Positions 1 through 13,200 of a DNA stretch of 64,000 nucleotides are shown here, piece after piece. How positions within the stretch are numbered: position 1 is the first letter of the stretch; each line of letters begins with the position of its first letter. The position numbers and the translations under genes were made by a program. The notes under the pieces were generated by a model. The model was not told the DNA's origin. It saw nothing but the letters and a program-made list of their open reading frames with translations, and searched no databases. The DNA comes from Shinisaurus crocodilurus (lineage: Eukaryota > Chordata > Lepidosauria > Squamata > Shinisauridae): NCBI GenBank assembly GCA_021292165.1, contig JAHFWL010000181.1, positions 266,523-330,522 on the forward strand, written 5' to 3'.

Positions 1-30
1 GTAACCAACACTTTTCCCCTCCCAGCTCCC

Positions 31-155
31 ACCATGCCTGGTGTGGAGGCAGTGGAGAGGGGGACATTTTTCTCCCTCTCTCATCATACTAGAACCCAAC
101 GGGGCCATCCCATGAAGCTGATTGGTGGGAGGTTCAGGACCGATACCAGGAAGAC
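31..155 (+). mobile_element. CR1 LINE fragment (MYO19 intron)
   Basis: ATGCCTGGTGTGGAGGCAGT, TCCCATGAAGCTGATTGGTG: the end of CR1 ORF2 and 3' region. Confidence 0.8.
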
Positions 156-276
156 CTGTTTAGATGGGGCGGGGTGGGGGGGAAGGCCTGCAACTCCCAG
201 CGTGCCCCAGCAAGTGATAGAATGACGAAAAGAAGTGCGCAGAATATGTTCAGAGAAACCTGGGAAGCGCTGAAGG

Positions 277-390
277 CCATAATCCTATGCATGTTTAGAC
301 AGGAAAAAGTCCTACGACTCCCTGGCTGGGGAATATTGGGAATTGTAGGAATTTCTTTCTGTCTAAACATGCCTAGGGTTGCACCCTTAA
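277..390. mobile_element. Palindromic MITE family C (MYO19 intron)
   Basis: AATCCTATGCATGTTTAGACAG returns inverted as CTGTCTAAACATGCCTAGG, enclosing a CTACGACTCCCTGGC core. Confidence 0.8.
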
Positions 391-773
391 AGTATTTTTT
401 TTTTTTATCCCACTCCTTGCCCCCCCCAAAAAAGGCTCCCAGGGCAGCTTACAACCAGTCAGTAGAACAAAACAGTCCCTGTCCTCAGGTTTGCACTCTT
501 TAAACAAAAACAGAAAACAGACACAGCACACAAGGAAAAAGGGATGAGGAGGGAAGAGGGGTGGAAATTAAGGAGACTTCCAGCAGGGATGTTCCCTTTC
601 CCTGCTCCCGTCTCCCTCACTCCATCTTCTTCCCCACAAGGCAGATAACGCCAGTTAGCCTTGTGGAGTGGTGGTGGGGGTTTGTGGAAGGGGGGACAGT
701 CCAACAGGAGCAAGCATTATGTACCCAAAACTGCACTAGGCACACACAAGAGGGAGGTATCTGCAAGCTTGGG

Positions 774-901
774 GGAACCCCAAAGTTTGTAGGTACAAAA
801 ATACTTTAGAGGGGGAAATCCCCTAAGTTGGGCGGGGAACCCCAAAGTTTGCAGGTACAAAAATACTTTAGAGGGGGAAATCCCCTAAGTTAGGGTGGGT
901 A
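774..901. repeat. Tandem duplication, 62 bp unit, two copies (MYO19 intron)
   Basis: CCCCAAAGTTTGTAGGTACA through GGGGGAAATCCCCTAAGTT occurs twice, 62 bp apart, nearly identical. Confidence 0.92.
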
Positions 902-1062
902 CCCTAAAAACAGCCCATTGAGGACTGAGCATGCTCCCTGGTCATGGAATGGACCGGCTGGACTAAAAGAAGCACTCCACGCTGCAAACTTTGGTTAACC
1001 GCAGTGACTGTCTACGACTTTGTGCTTTTTCTTCTTCTTCTTCTTCTTTTTTGTATAAAAAG

Positions 1063-1209
1063 GACCCCGTTCCCCCAGAACTGGTCCTGCTGCTGCAGCA
1101 GTCCCAGGATCCCTTGCTTCAGAAATTATTTATGAGCCAAAAAACACACGAAAACGACATCAAGACCCAGACGAAACCGGCGGTCGTTACAGTGGTCTCC
1201 AAATTCAAG
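1063..1209 (+). CDS. MYO19: MYO19 coding exon A (motor domain, loop region)
   Basis: This phase 0 exon of 49 codons begins [19 protein letters not shown] and ends VTVVSKFK before a GTTTGT donor. The acceptor is odd: a TTC microsatellite (about 1026-1048) forms the pyrimidine tract, followed by an A-rich stretch (GTATAAAAAG) just before the exon. Confidence 0.9.
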
Positions 1210-4200
1210 GTTTGTCCCATTTTATCAATTTTATAGAATAGCTTTAAGACTAAAACCGACATGGAGGGGTTGGGGCAGGGCGTCTGCCGCTTCTCCCTAC
1301 TCTCTTTAGGAACATCAAAAAAATTTGAGGCAAAACGAAAGCCTGATTTAACTCCCGGCGTTAAGGAGGCGGCTGCACGCTTTCCTCTGTTGCTCTCGTA
1401 GGGGTCACTCGAGCGGCTGATGGAGATCCTGCATGGCACCACGCCCCAGTACATCCGGTGCATCAAGCCCAACGCGGACTGCGAGGCAGCCCTGTTCCGA
1501 AAAGATGAGGTGAGGCTGGTCTGGGTTCAGCCCCGTGTATGATGCCTCCTTTATTTCTTCGTTGCGCTTACCTGCGGCCTTTCCTCCAAAGAGCCCAAGG
1601 CAGAGTACATGATTTATTTATGTATTTATTTATTTATTTATTACATTTATACCCCGCCTTTTTTCCTACAAGGAACCCAAGGCGGCTTACACAGTCCTCC
1701 TCCTTCTCTCCCATTTTACCCTCACAACAACCCTGTGAGGTAGGTTAGGCTGAGAGTCAAGGACTGGCCCAAAGTCACCCAGTGAGCTTCGTGGCCGAGT
1801 GGGGACCAGAACCCGGATCTCCCCAGTCCCTGTCCAACATTAATCTAACTGCTACACCACACTGGCTATATATTGCATTTGTAACCCACCTTTCTTCTTC
1901 TTGCGAGGAACCCAAGGCAGCTTACATGGTCCTCCTCCTCTCCATTTTATCCTCACACAACAACCCTGTGAGGTAGGTTAGGCTGAGAGTCAGCAGTTGG
2001 CCCAAAGTCATCCAGTGAGCTTGATGGCCAAGTGGGGACTAGAACCCGGATATCTCCCGAGTCCCAGTCCAACACTCTAACCACTAGGCCACACTGACTC
2101 TAACACGGGTTGGTGCACGTGAGCCATTGCTTCGGCTTGTGGCAGAGCGACTGGCACTCGGCACTGGCTGGCCGAACCCGGCAACAGCTACAGTCACTAA
2201 AGGTTGCATAAATTGGGTCTGTAAGAAGGGAACCAAAAGGCGCTTTCAAACGGCCTTGCAAACTATTCGACAACTGTCTCCCCATCACAGCAGCAGGACG
2301 AGCATATTTTCGAGCGACTGTTAGCCAGTTCTGAAGGCTTCTCTAAAGATCCTGGGGTCTGCTAAGCATCTAAATGCAGTGATGGGACATGGGGAGGGCA
2401 TTCTGAAAGGTCGGCGCCACAACCGAGAAGGCCCCGTCTCTTCTGACTACTGTGTGTACTTCAGACGGTGGGGAAACATGGAGCTGGAACCTCAGATTTT
2501 GAACTGGAGTCCCCAACCTTTTTTGCGTCAGTGGGCATATTTGGCAATTTTGAGGAAGTGTCATGGGCACTCTCACAAAATGGCTGCCATGGTGGGCATG
2601 TTCCCAGAAGTCAAACTAGTAAGACAAAAATAAAAACCAGTAACTCATCCAAGAATCTAAATATAAGGCAGAGGCTGAGCCCCAAAACATGAAACCACTC
2701 TTTTGAACCCAAATAAAAATGGCGCTGGGGAGCAGCCCTCTCTCTCTGCAGCATGCATTTTTAAAAAATGCTTTTAATTGAAAAAGATCTTACAATAAAA
2801 TAAAAATCAGGAGGGGCAGGGAGGCAGGCAGCCAACAAGAAATGTGTCCACGGGCACGACACTGGAAAGCCCAGGAACAGAGCATATGGTCACAAGTTAC
2901 TAGCCCTCACTAAATGTACTTGCCTGTTTGCCCTTGCATGCCGGGGTTTGTCATTGGTAGTGTGTTGCTATGACAACTCAGAATTGGGCGGGTGAGGGAG
3001 AGAGAAAGCACTTTCCTCAGTTGTGGAAAGGCTTTGCTGCCTAGTCGCCTGGAGGCGATTTCTTACTCACCACAGGCGACCAGGCACATAATTATTGGTT
3101 ATTACTAACAGGAAAAAGAAGATGATAATGATGTAGCATTTTCTATAGTGTTTATATAGCACTTGCCCTAAATTTATCTTGTTGCAGTCCTGGCAGCAAC
3201 CCTGTGAGGGAGGTCAGTATCATCTCCCCATGTTGCAGGTGTAGGGGCTGAGGTTACGAGGGAGCGGCCTGGCTAAGGCCACATTATTTCCTGGCACAGG
3301 AGAGATTTGAACCGGGGACTGCTCGATTCATAGCCCACGTCTTCCATTCGCTAGAACACACCAGCTCTCCACGGTTGCCTTTTTTTTAAAAAACGAAACG
3401 CTTCCCCGGTAGGTTCTGCGTCAGCTGGAGGCGTGCGGCATCGTGGAAACGGTCAACATCAGCGCCGCTGGCTTTCCGATTAGGTAAGGCGGGGGTGTTG
3501 AACTTCAGGCCGGTGGGCCAAATCCTGCCTAGAGTCTCAATCTGGATTCCAGGATTCCAATGTTGGCCAAGCAAAACTTCCCCCAAAACTTTTCTCCTCC
3601 AAGGAACCCAAGGCGGCTTACGTAATCCTCCTCTCCATTTTATCCTCACAACAGCCCTGTGAGGTAGGTCAGGCTGAGAGTCAGCGACTGGCCCAAAGTC
3701 ACCCAGTGAGCTTCCTGGCCGAGTGGGGGACTAGAACCCGGATCTCCCCAGTCCAAGACTCCGGGCTCAGGGCTGATCCTTTCCCTCCCTCTCCACTTTG
3801 ACCGGGCAGGCTCTCCTTTCGAAGCTTCCTAAAGCGTTACGAAGTGCTGAAGAAATCGCGAAGGCCGAACTCGAAAGCCGCACCCCAGGAAAATGGCTTG
3901 TCCCACGTTACGGGAAATGGTATGTTCTTTCACATGGTGCCTTTCCTTAGAATCTGTCTGAAATTAACTGATCTTGCCAGCTTGCTGCGTTCGAGCCATC
4001 TGTGCTTCTCTTGTCAAATTTCCCTGTTTTTTTGCTTTAAATTTCTGTCCTCCCTTTTTAATTTATCATTTTTATTATTATATTTATATCTCGCCTTTTT
4101 TCCTGCAAGGCATCCAAGGCAGCTTACATACTCCTCTTCCTCCCCATTTTATCCTCACAACAACCCTGTGAGGTAGGTTAGGCTGAGAGTCAGCGACTGG

Positions 4201-7200
4201 CTCAAAGTCACCCAGTGAGTTTCATGGCTGAGCGGGGACTAGAACCCGGATCTCCCGAGTCCCAGTCCAACACTCTCACCACTACACCGGCTCTCTCTCT
4301 GACTTTCTGATATACTCGTGATCCTACAGAAGAAAGAGAAAATGAAGAACACCATGTTGGGTGTAGGGTCGAGCTTACTCAGCATCTCTCTTTTAAGAAA
4401 GAAATGGGGGGAAAGGACCCTTGAATCTATCGCTACCTTTCCCCCCCTTTTTAAAGGTATTCATGCGCAGTGCATTATGCGAGGATGTGCGGATAGGCAC
4501 ATTTCACCGTGGCTCATTGAAGCTCATTGTAGCTGGCAGTCTGCAGTAGCTCTTCGAGGTTCTCTATTTTCCACCTCGATGCTCATCTTGCCTCGCTCTC
4601 GAACATGAGCATCTGGGTTTTTTCCCGAATAAAAAAAGTGTGCGTTCTCAAAACATGAAAAACACAACACTTTCCCCAAATGTGCACTTTTTGCTCCCAT
4701 AGGCTAAAGTGTTGAGATGTGGTGGGCGGGGGGGTGTTTTAGATGTCTGCACTTTAGAACGCAAGCTCAGGAAATTGTGAAAATTTCCTGAGAATTACGC
4801 TCCTGGTCGTGAACAGGATACATTCGCAAGATTTGCGAACAAGATCAAAATCTCGTACGTCCCCAGTCTGCACTTACGGGAGGCACAAGTTTCTAGTCCT
4901 TACGGCTGCAAATATGTGTTTGAAAGCAGGTGACCAATGAATGCAGGAATCTCAGCAGCTGAGAGAGATTTCCAGTGCTGGCGGGGGGGTGTTTTTTTCC
5001 AGTCACTCCTTACCCCACCCCTAAACCCAAATGAATCGTGCAAAATATTTTTGAATATGCAGAACTGAGCAAATTAAGCTTCATTTATACAGGTGGCAGA
5101 ATTTGGTTTTGCTTGATGTGGAAATTACGTGGTCACAAATTGTTATACAGTCATGCCTTGGATTGAGAGCATCATTCGTTCCGGAAACGTGCTTGTAATC
5201 CAAAACACTCTTGTATCAAAACGAAATCCCCCCCCCCAACAAAAATTTGTACAGAGATTTTTAATTTAAGCCGTACTACAGTACTTGTATTGCAAGACGT
5301 CGCTTGTATATCAAGTTGAAAAAAATTAAATAAATATTTAAAAATTTGCTTGTCTTGCAAAACGCTCTCAAACCAAGTTACTTGCAATCCAAGGTATTAC
5401 TGTACTGACTTTGGGGAAACCACTGAACTCCCCCCTTTTTTTTCTTTTTCATATATTCTCTGTTTCGTGTATCCTTTGTACGCGTGTGCCCAGTGTCTTC
5501 CCAACGACACTCTTGATCTCCCTATCTCTCCCTGGATCCTCCTCCTGCTCTTGCAAAAATCTGCTTCTCTCTGCGGGAGTCTCTCTTCCAAGCAACGCAC
5601 CTCACCTCTCTCTCTTTGCTTTAGTAGAACCGGACCAGCCAGCAGAGGTAAGTTTAAATTAGGTTTCCGGTGCCCCGAGGCCAATCTACATGCAACGGCA
5701 GCACCCGCTCACGTGCAAAGTGGGAAAGTGTGTGATTTATTTATTTTTTAAAGCACAAAAGGGTCCTTTTCGTTCTTCTGCACCAGCAGACTTCCAAGTG
5801 TGTGTGGGGGGGGGGAGCCACTACGGGGAAGAGCTGCAGGGTGAAGATTGGGCACCACCCTGCCTGAGAGAGACAGTGTTGTGCAGTGGTTGGAGCAAGG
5901 GTGGGATAACTTGTGCCCTTGCAAATGTTGTTGGACTCAAACTCCCATCAGCCCCAGCTGGAATGGCCAGTGAGTCAGAGATCACGGAAGTTTATTTTCT
6001 TTATTTATTCAATAGATTTATATACCGCTTACCATATCTGATCTGCAAGTGGTTTACAAAGCAAAGATTAAAATCCACTATTATGATTACACTACATTAA
6101 TATCCCACTGTTTTTTCCTCTTGCAAGGAACCCAAGGTGGCTTACAAGGTCCTCCTCCTCTCCATTTTATCCTCACAACATCCCTGTGAGGTAGGTGAGG
6201 CTGAGAGTCAGTGACTGGCCCAAAGTCACCCAGGGAGCTTCATGGCCCAGTGAGGACTAGAACCCGGATCTCCCGAGTCCCGGTCCAACGCTCTACCCAC
6301 TACACCACACAATAATAAATACAAAAACATTTTTAAAAACATTAAAACTCAGAACACCATTATTTTCCCAAAAGCCAGTTTATAGTCTGACAACATCTGG
6401 AGGGTCAAAGGTCCCTCACCCCCTGGGGTGTCGAGTGTCTGAATAGGGGCCAGAGAGACCCGGGTTCCAATCCCCCACTGGGCCATGGAGCTCTCAGTGC
6501 GTCACTCTCTCGGCCAGGCCTACCTCACAGGGTTGTGTGGATTAAATAAGGGGCAGAGAATCGCTCACACTGCCTCAAGCTCCTTGGAGAAGTGGCATGT
6601 TTAAAAAATTTTTAATGGGTTGGATCCAGATTTAAATTGGATCAACTGTGCAGGCAGAAGTGGATTTCCTGCCCCCTCCTTCTCACCAGCCCACTGAAGA
6701 TGCTACACAGTTAGACGCCACTGCCAAATGGGGTTAGCTGTGGGGGGGGGATCTCCAAAAATCGGGCAGAGGGATCTTCCGCAAGCAGACCCCTTCCTCT
6801 CGCGGAAGGCAGACCCCGGATCCACAACCCCCGATTTAAAAATAAATAAAAGCACGCATTTGAGACGTTCGAATCTCACCGCTCCCCCTGCCTTGCACAT
6901 TTCAAGATCTGGGCCTGCCTCCGTCTCGTGTAGCTTGGCCCTCGCTCGATGCACATCCTTGTGTTTGGCTCGCCGTGGCTGCGGACTCAGTAGGCTTTTG
7001 CTCTGTTTGTCTTTAACCCTTTTAAAACTGGCACCGTTTTCTTTCTCAGGCTGGACAACAACTCCTCCCGAAGAAGAGGAAAGTGACGCTTCACGCTCGG
7101 TGGTCCAGGACATCCTTTGGGAAGTGTGCCCCAGTGCACCTCCCCTCAAACCTGCAAAGAGCAAACCTTGCGCAATGCCCGCGTACTGTGGCAAAACCAA

Positions 7201-10200
7201 AGTATTTTTGACCAACTCTATGGTAAGGGGCGTCCGGTGGGTTTTGGAAAGGGAAGTGTTTCGTTCAGTGCTCAGGGTCATTGCAAACCTCACTATAAAT
7301 AGGAGCATGCGTATGGTGCAGTTCTACAGTGCCACACTCATTGCGCTCAGAAATCGGGTATTTCATTTCTTTAAAAAAAGATCAAGTTCCTAGCCCTTAT
7401 GGCTGCAAAGAAAGGCTCGAAAGCGTTCGGGTCGTTTCATTTCATTTCTTACATTTCTCTACCGCCCAATAGCCAAAGCTCTCTGGGTGGTTTACAAAGA
7501 TGAAAGCCCTTAAAATACAGTATTGTGCATATTATACAAACAGTTTAGCTACAAACATATAAACAGAGCAGACACACATATCCGAACAATATCCCATGGC
7601 CTGATTAAGAACCTGTCATATGCTGCCTAAGGCCTGGAAGTAGAGGGAGGTCTTAACCTGGCGCCGAAGAGATAACAGTGTTGGCACAAGCAGGCCTTGC
7701 TGGGGAGATTGTTCCACAATTGGGGGGCCACCACCAAGAGGGTCCTCTCCCTCGTCGCCTTCCGAGCCTCCCTTGGAAGAGGCATCTGGAGGAAGGCCTT
7801 AGATCAGTGTTCTCCAACCTTGGGCCCCCAGATGTTTTTGACCTACAACTCCCAGCATGCCCCAGCCAGCTATGCTGGGACTTGTAGGCCAAAAACATCT
7901 GGGGGCCCAAGGTAGGAGAACACTGCCTTAGTTGATGAACAGTGTATGGGCAGGTTCATGCCGGGAGAGACGTTCCATCAGGTATTGCAGTCCCGAGCCA
8001 CGTAGGGCTTGATAGGTCAAAAAAAATTCCAGTGAAATCTCACAATTCCGAGAGGAACTGAGCCGGGTGGATTTCGGTGCTCACCAGAGCGCTCGGTCCC
8101 TCCCCGCTGCAGAAGCAAAATTATTGCAACCTGGGATTCAAAGTTCTCTCCTTCATGTGCGTGCGTTTCACTTTGGCTATCCGGTGGTATATGCAGAAAG
8201 GTAATTCATTAAATTCCCATTCCCTTTATTTCTGATGTTAAGAGCATCAGAAGAGTCCGGATACTGGAGGGTCCCTCTAGGCCAGCATTTCCGTTCACAC
8301 AGTGGCCGACCAGCTGCCCACGGGATCCCACAAGCAGGACAGGAGTGCAACAGCACCCTCCCGCCCATGTTCCCCAGCAACTGGTGTACACGGGCATGCT
8401 GCCCCTTCATGTTCTTGTTGTGAGTGCGGTGACGTTCCTTATTTAGCCAAAACAGAGGGGAAGGCATCAGTAAGCTTACGGGAACCTTCCAGTTTGCAGA
8501 AGTACCCCCCAAAAAAACCCTTTAGAAAAGGACCCAGCGCTACACTATCCCCTGGGGTTGGTGGAGTAAAGTGCCTCCCCTAGCAGTCAGCGGGGGGGGT
8601 GGGGGGTGGAGTGAAAGCAGCAGAGCACAGGTTGCGGCCATTAAATGTTGGACGTTGTGTGGAGTTCTCCAACCCCCTAGTAAGGTAGGTCGTGCTCTGT
8701 AAGTTGTTAAGTTTGTTTTGTTTTTTTAAAAAAATCCTTGGTTCTGGGGGAAAGGGCCAAGGACTAGCCTGTCTGAACCAGAGTCCAACAGGGAGGACTT
8801 AGATTTCATAGATCTGATAAGAGTTGGAAGGAGCCTACAAGGCTATCGAGTCCAACCCCCTGCTCAGTGCAGGAGACTAGAGGAGGGGTCTCCCATCCAA
8901 GTAACATCCAGGCCTGACCCTGCTTAGCTTTCCACGCTCAGACAAGCTGAGCCAGCGTGAGCCACAGGCCACTCCTTTTGCAGCTGGAGTCCCTTGAAGC
9001 GTGGCGAGCCGGCGTCTTATCCGGGAAAGCGTTCTGCATCCAGTGTTGCTGGCGACGGTTTAGGAGGCGGAAGGTGGCGAAACAGGGGCACTCTGCCACA
9101 GTCATCCAGTCAGGTGAGGCGGGGGGGAATAGGGTGGGGGCAGAGGTAGACGCTTCTGGACCTCTTCTTCTCATCCCCCTCCTACCGGAGGTTGGACGTC
9201 ATCGTGGCTAAACAGCCTTTAGATATGGCTGCTCCAAACAATATTGTACTGCCCCCAATCCATTCTTCAAGGTTTTTCAGTCAAGACCTTCTTCTTCCTA
9301 CACTTCTTTTCCCATTTATTTTCCCTTGTATAATCAGCTGCAACAGACTATATATTTCATTTCTCATCACATGACCAAAATATTCTCGTTTTCTGCATTT
9401 TATAATTTCTTGATCTTCACACATTCTCTTCTTCGTTGGTCGCCCTCTCGGTCCATGAAATTCGTAACATCCTGCGATAAATGCACATTTCAGATGCTTT
9501 TTATCTTTTCCGTTTATGGTGGTCTGTGTTGAAAGTCCACGATTCCATGCCGTACAGTAGAACTGGAAATACATAACACTGTGCGATGCACATTCTTGAG
9601 GCTAATGTTCCGTTTTTGTTACATATGACATTTTTCATCTTTAAAAAAACTGCTCCGGGCCATCTATATTCTAACGCATTATTATGATCCCACTGCTTCA
9701 GAACTAGATGGACAAATAGACTACCAGGTAAAAGGCAGGTTCCTGTGTGTGGCCTAGGGAGGAGCTATGGCTTAGGGCCAGAGCACCTGCTTGCATGCAA
9801 AAGGTCCCCGGTTCAATCCCCCGTCATCGCCAGTTATAAAAAGATCTTGGGTGGGGGGTGACGGGACCCTTCTTGGCCTGAGACAAGATGGACAAGGAGT
9901 TTGACCCGGTATAGTGTTCTTCCTGGGCCTGCGCTCACAAATGGATTCCCTGATGCGATTTCTCCTCCCCCTTTTACGCCAGCTGTTCGCTCGTGGCTAG
10001 CCAGGAAACATTTCCAGAGGCTACAGAAGGCTGCTACGGTCATCGAAAGGGCCTGGAGGAAATGGAAGGTAAGACAGCCACGTTCGGCCAGGAGATGAAT
10101 CCTCTCAGCAGCTTTTCGGAAGCTGGAAAACCAGGCCTGTGTATACACGTTGTGATTTTGCAAGGGCAAGGGAAAAAAGGGAAAGGAAAGGGCATAGAAT

Positions 10201-13200
10201 GTAGTACTGGGAACAGATTTCTGCTTCCTGAGAATTCCAGTTTTCTTTTTTCAGTTTTTTCGTTTAAGTTTCTGGTCCTCATGACTGCCAAACACTTAAA
10301 AGTGTATATGAATGATGCTTGGTGAGATCTCAGACACCGAGTAGGATTTCTGAGGTCCAAGCGGTGAGGTTCTGTGGTATGCTTCCTCAAACTGATGCCT
10401 CCCATGTGTTGGACTACAGCTCCCATCATTCCCAGCCAGCAGGCAAACACATTTGGAGGGCACCAGGTTGGGGAAGGCGGCTCTTTAGTGTGTGCCCCCC
10501 CCCCCCATCCTATCTCCATGAGTAAAAGGAGCAGAAATAAATTCTGCAAATAGTAAAAAAATGAAAAATAAATTGCGTGACGCAAGTTTCTTGAAATGTG
10601 TTTTGTTTGCACTGGTCCAAAATTGGGGTTACCTTGCTGCAGCTTATTAATACCATCAGTGATGTGAGTCTTCCAGGAAATTTTGAACTGGAAACTTTCC
10701 CCAATGCCCTAAATTGATTGGGATCTGATGTCAGCATGTTTTTTCAACTTGTATTTAGTTTTATAAACAAAACTAGAAAAAGGCCATTTTTATTTGCTGT
10801 ATAAATATTCCAAACATTTTTCCAGTAGCCCAAACGCATTTGTACTTGGCTAGGGAAATAAAACCGGTAAAGCTCTGTCACTGTGCAACCCTATCATGTC
10901 TACTCAGAAGCAAGTCTCACTGAATTCAATTGTCCCAGGAAAGTTTGAATACGACTGCTCTGCCCAAAGCTTCACTTTGAAATTATTTTTATTGAAATTA
11001 AGTCACTGGAAACCGCTAACGTACTAATTTTAGCTTGCCCCCAAAGCATTACTCATCCAAAATAAGTTCATTACAACTCTGAAGCTGCCCAGTTTGACTG
11101 GCATATGTTGTGGGGGGGGGGGGGGAAATGTATTTTTAGAAAACTGAACGTTTTCCTCGTGGGAAAAATACATTAAATTGGGGAAATGTGGAAATGTCTC
11201 CCCCCCGCCCCCGCCCCCGGAAGCGTTTACTGGAGAGGACATTCGAGCTTGGCCAGAAACCACCCATGGAGGTAACCTAGACCTAAAACGTTAACTCACC
11301 GGTTGCCCTGTGCCCCTAACATGCTCCAGTTTATCATATGCAAAAGACTGTGTGCTCATTCATTCATTCATTCCATTCCATTTCTATTAACTGCCAAATA
11401 GCCAAAGCGCTCTGGGTGGTTCACAAAGATTAAAGCCTTAAAAATACATGATCAAAACCATATACATACAAACATATAAACATGCAACACACAGAGAGAC
11501 ACACACACTTATCTAAAAAAAATATTAAACAATAAGAAAAATTCAAGACCTAATTAAAACCACATCATATGCTGCTGCCAAATGCCTGAGAGGAGGTCTT
11601 AACCTGGTGCCGAAAAGAGCACAATGTTGGCGCCAGGCAGGCCTCGCTGGGGAGATCATTCCCTAATTGGGGGGCCACCACCGAGAAGGCCCTCTCCCTC
11701 ATTGTTGCTTTCCATGCCTACCTCAGAGGAGGCACCGAGAGGAGGATCTTGGATGATGAATGTAGCGTATGGGTAGGTTTATGCCAGGAGAGGTGGTCCC
11801 GAGCCGTGTAAGGCTTTTTAGGTCAATATTCTCTTAGCTCTTCATTCAGGACTACTTAACCCAGAGAAAAACTAAACCACCATCTTTTCCTGGTCTGCGT
11901 TGACTTGCATCGGTGGATTAAATACTCCCCCCCCCTTCTCCACAGGCCAAGATGGATGTGCTGGCCGCAGAAGAACTTGACGACATTGAAGGGAAGCCCT
12001 TCTCTTTCCCTGGGGCAGCCGTTTCCTTAAGCCGGACTCATAGCGACTTGGAAAAACCGTGGCCGCTAAATGCAATAATCCCGTTCTGGCCTCTTGGGCT
12101 CGTTCTCGCGGGCGCCCCCGCAACTGCATCCGGATGCCAGAGAGACCTCGCCCTCTTGACGTGCCTCCAAGTCCTACAGAAGAGTGACATTCTCAAGGCA
12201 GGGGCCAGGCCGCCCGCACACGGCGTTGCCTCCATCAGAGCACTCCCACAGGTAAGGGGCACAGACAGAGTCACGTTCTCCCATGCTGCAAAGCACTTCA
12301 GCCAGGGCAGGGCTGGAGAACTGCGGGCCGAATCCGAGGGGGGTTCTAATCCATAGGGCCACGGCCCCTTCCCACCCACCACCGATGCTTTGGTGGTTTC
12401 CAGCTTCTGTGCAGCTTCCCCCCCCCCCCCATTCTCAAAGGTTAAAATGCCTCTCCCTTGGGATTAGTTAACTGGCAATACGAGTTCAAAGGGGAAATAT
12501 GCTGGTATTTGGGGGCCCTACCCATTTACTTCCAGCCCCACCCACGACTGGAATACGGCCCCCGGGCTGAAAGAGGTTTGACACCCCTGAACTAAGGAAA
12601 CTGGAAGAGAGCGCTCAGGGCCTTTCAGTTTCCCTGCCCGTTAAAAAGAAAAAAACCCACTATGTGTGAAATTCATCCCACGTGTGTGGCATGTAGGGGT
12701 GTAGCCAACAATTGGCCCCACCCCCCTGCTTCCACCACTCGCACCAGGCTGCAAGTTGGTGGACTCCCAAGGTCCGAGTCAAAACGAAAGAAGTATTTAT
12801 TTTTTATTACTATTAATTAGCAGTACTTCTATACCACTTAATATCGCAACATCACTAAGTAGTTTGCATATGGTGGTGTGTATGTTTTAATACAATTGCA
12901 ATTAAACACGCAGCGGGAGCAGCCCAAGAGTTTTTAAGCGCCAAGTGCGGAGTGGAATAGATGTGTCTTCAGGTTCGGTGTGGTTTTTTTTTAAAAGCCA
13001 GCAGTGATGTGGCTTTATGTATCTTCCCGGGGAGGGAGTTCCAAAGGTGTTGGGGCCACCACCGAGAGCTCGGTTTTTTCATACAGTATTTTTTGTTTTG
13101 AACTCTTCCTAATCCACCCAGCGAATGTTTGTTTTTGTGCACTTTTTTTAAATACAAGAAAATGAATAAAGCTAGGGTTTGCCCTGTTCCGCTAGGGCAG

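Noticed and set aside
5620..5650. Possible 23 bp MYO19 exon (TTTGCTTTAG before, GAGGTAAGT after)
   Set aside because: Splicing it between exons D and E breaks the frame for either available AG, while direct joining gives a good MYO19 match.
6703..7393. Long overlapping ORFs on both strands around MYO19 exon E
   Set aside because: Only 7050-7222 has splice borders and myosin similarity; the rest is open by chance and GC content.
8801..8970. 5S rRNA gene
   Set aside because: Only the internal promoter part matches and it is fused to a CR1 tail; the 3' half of 5S is absent.
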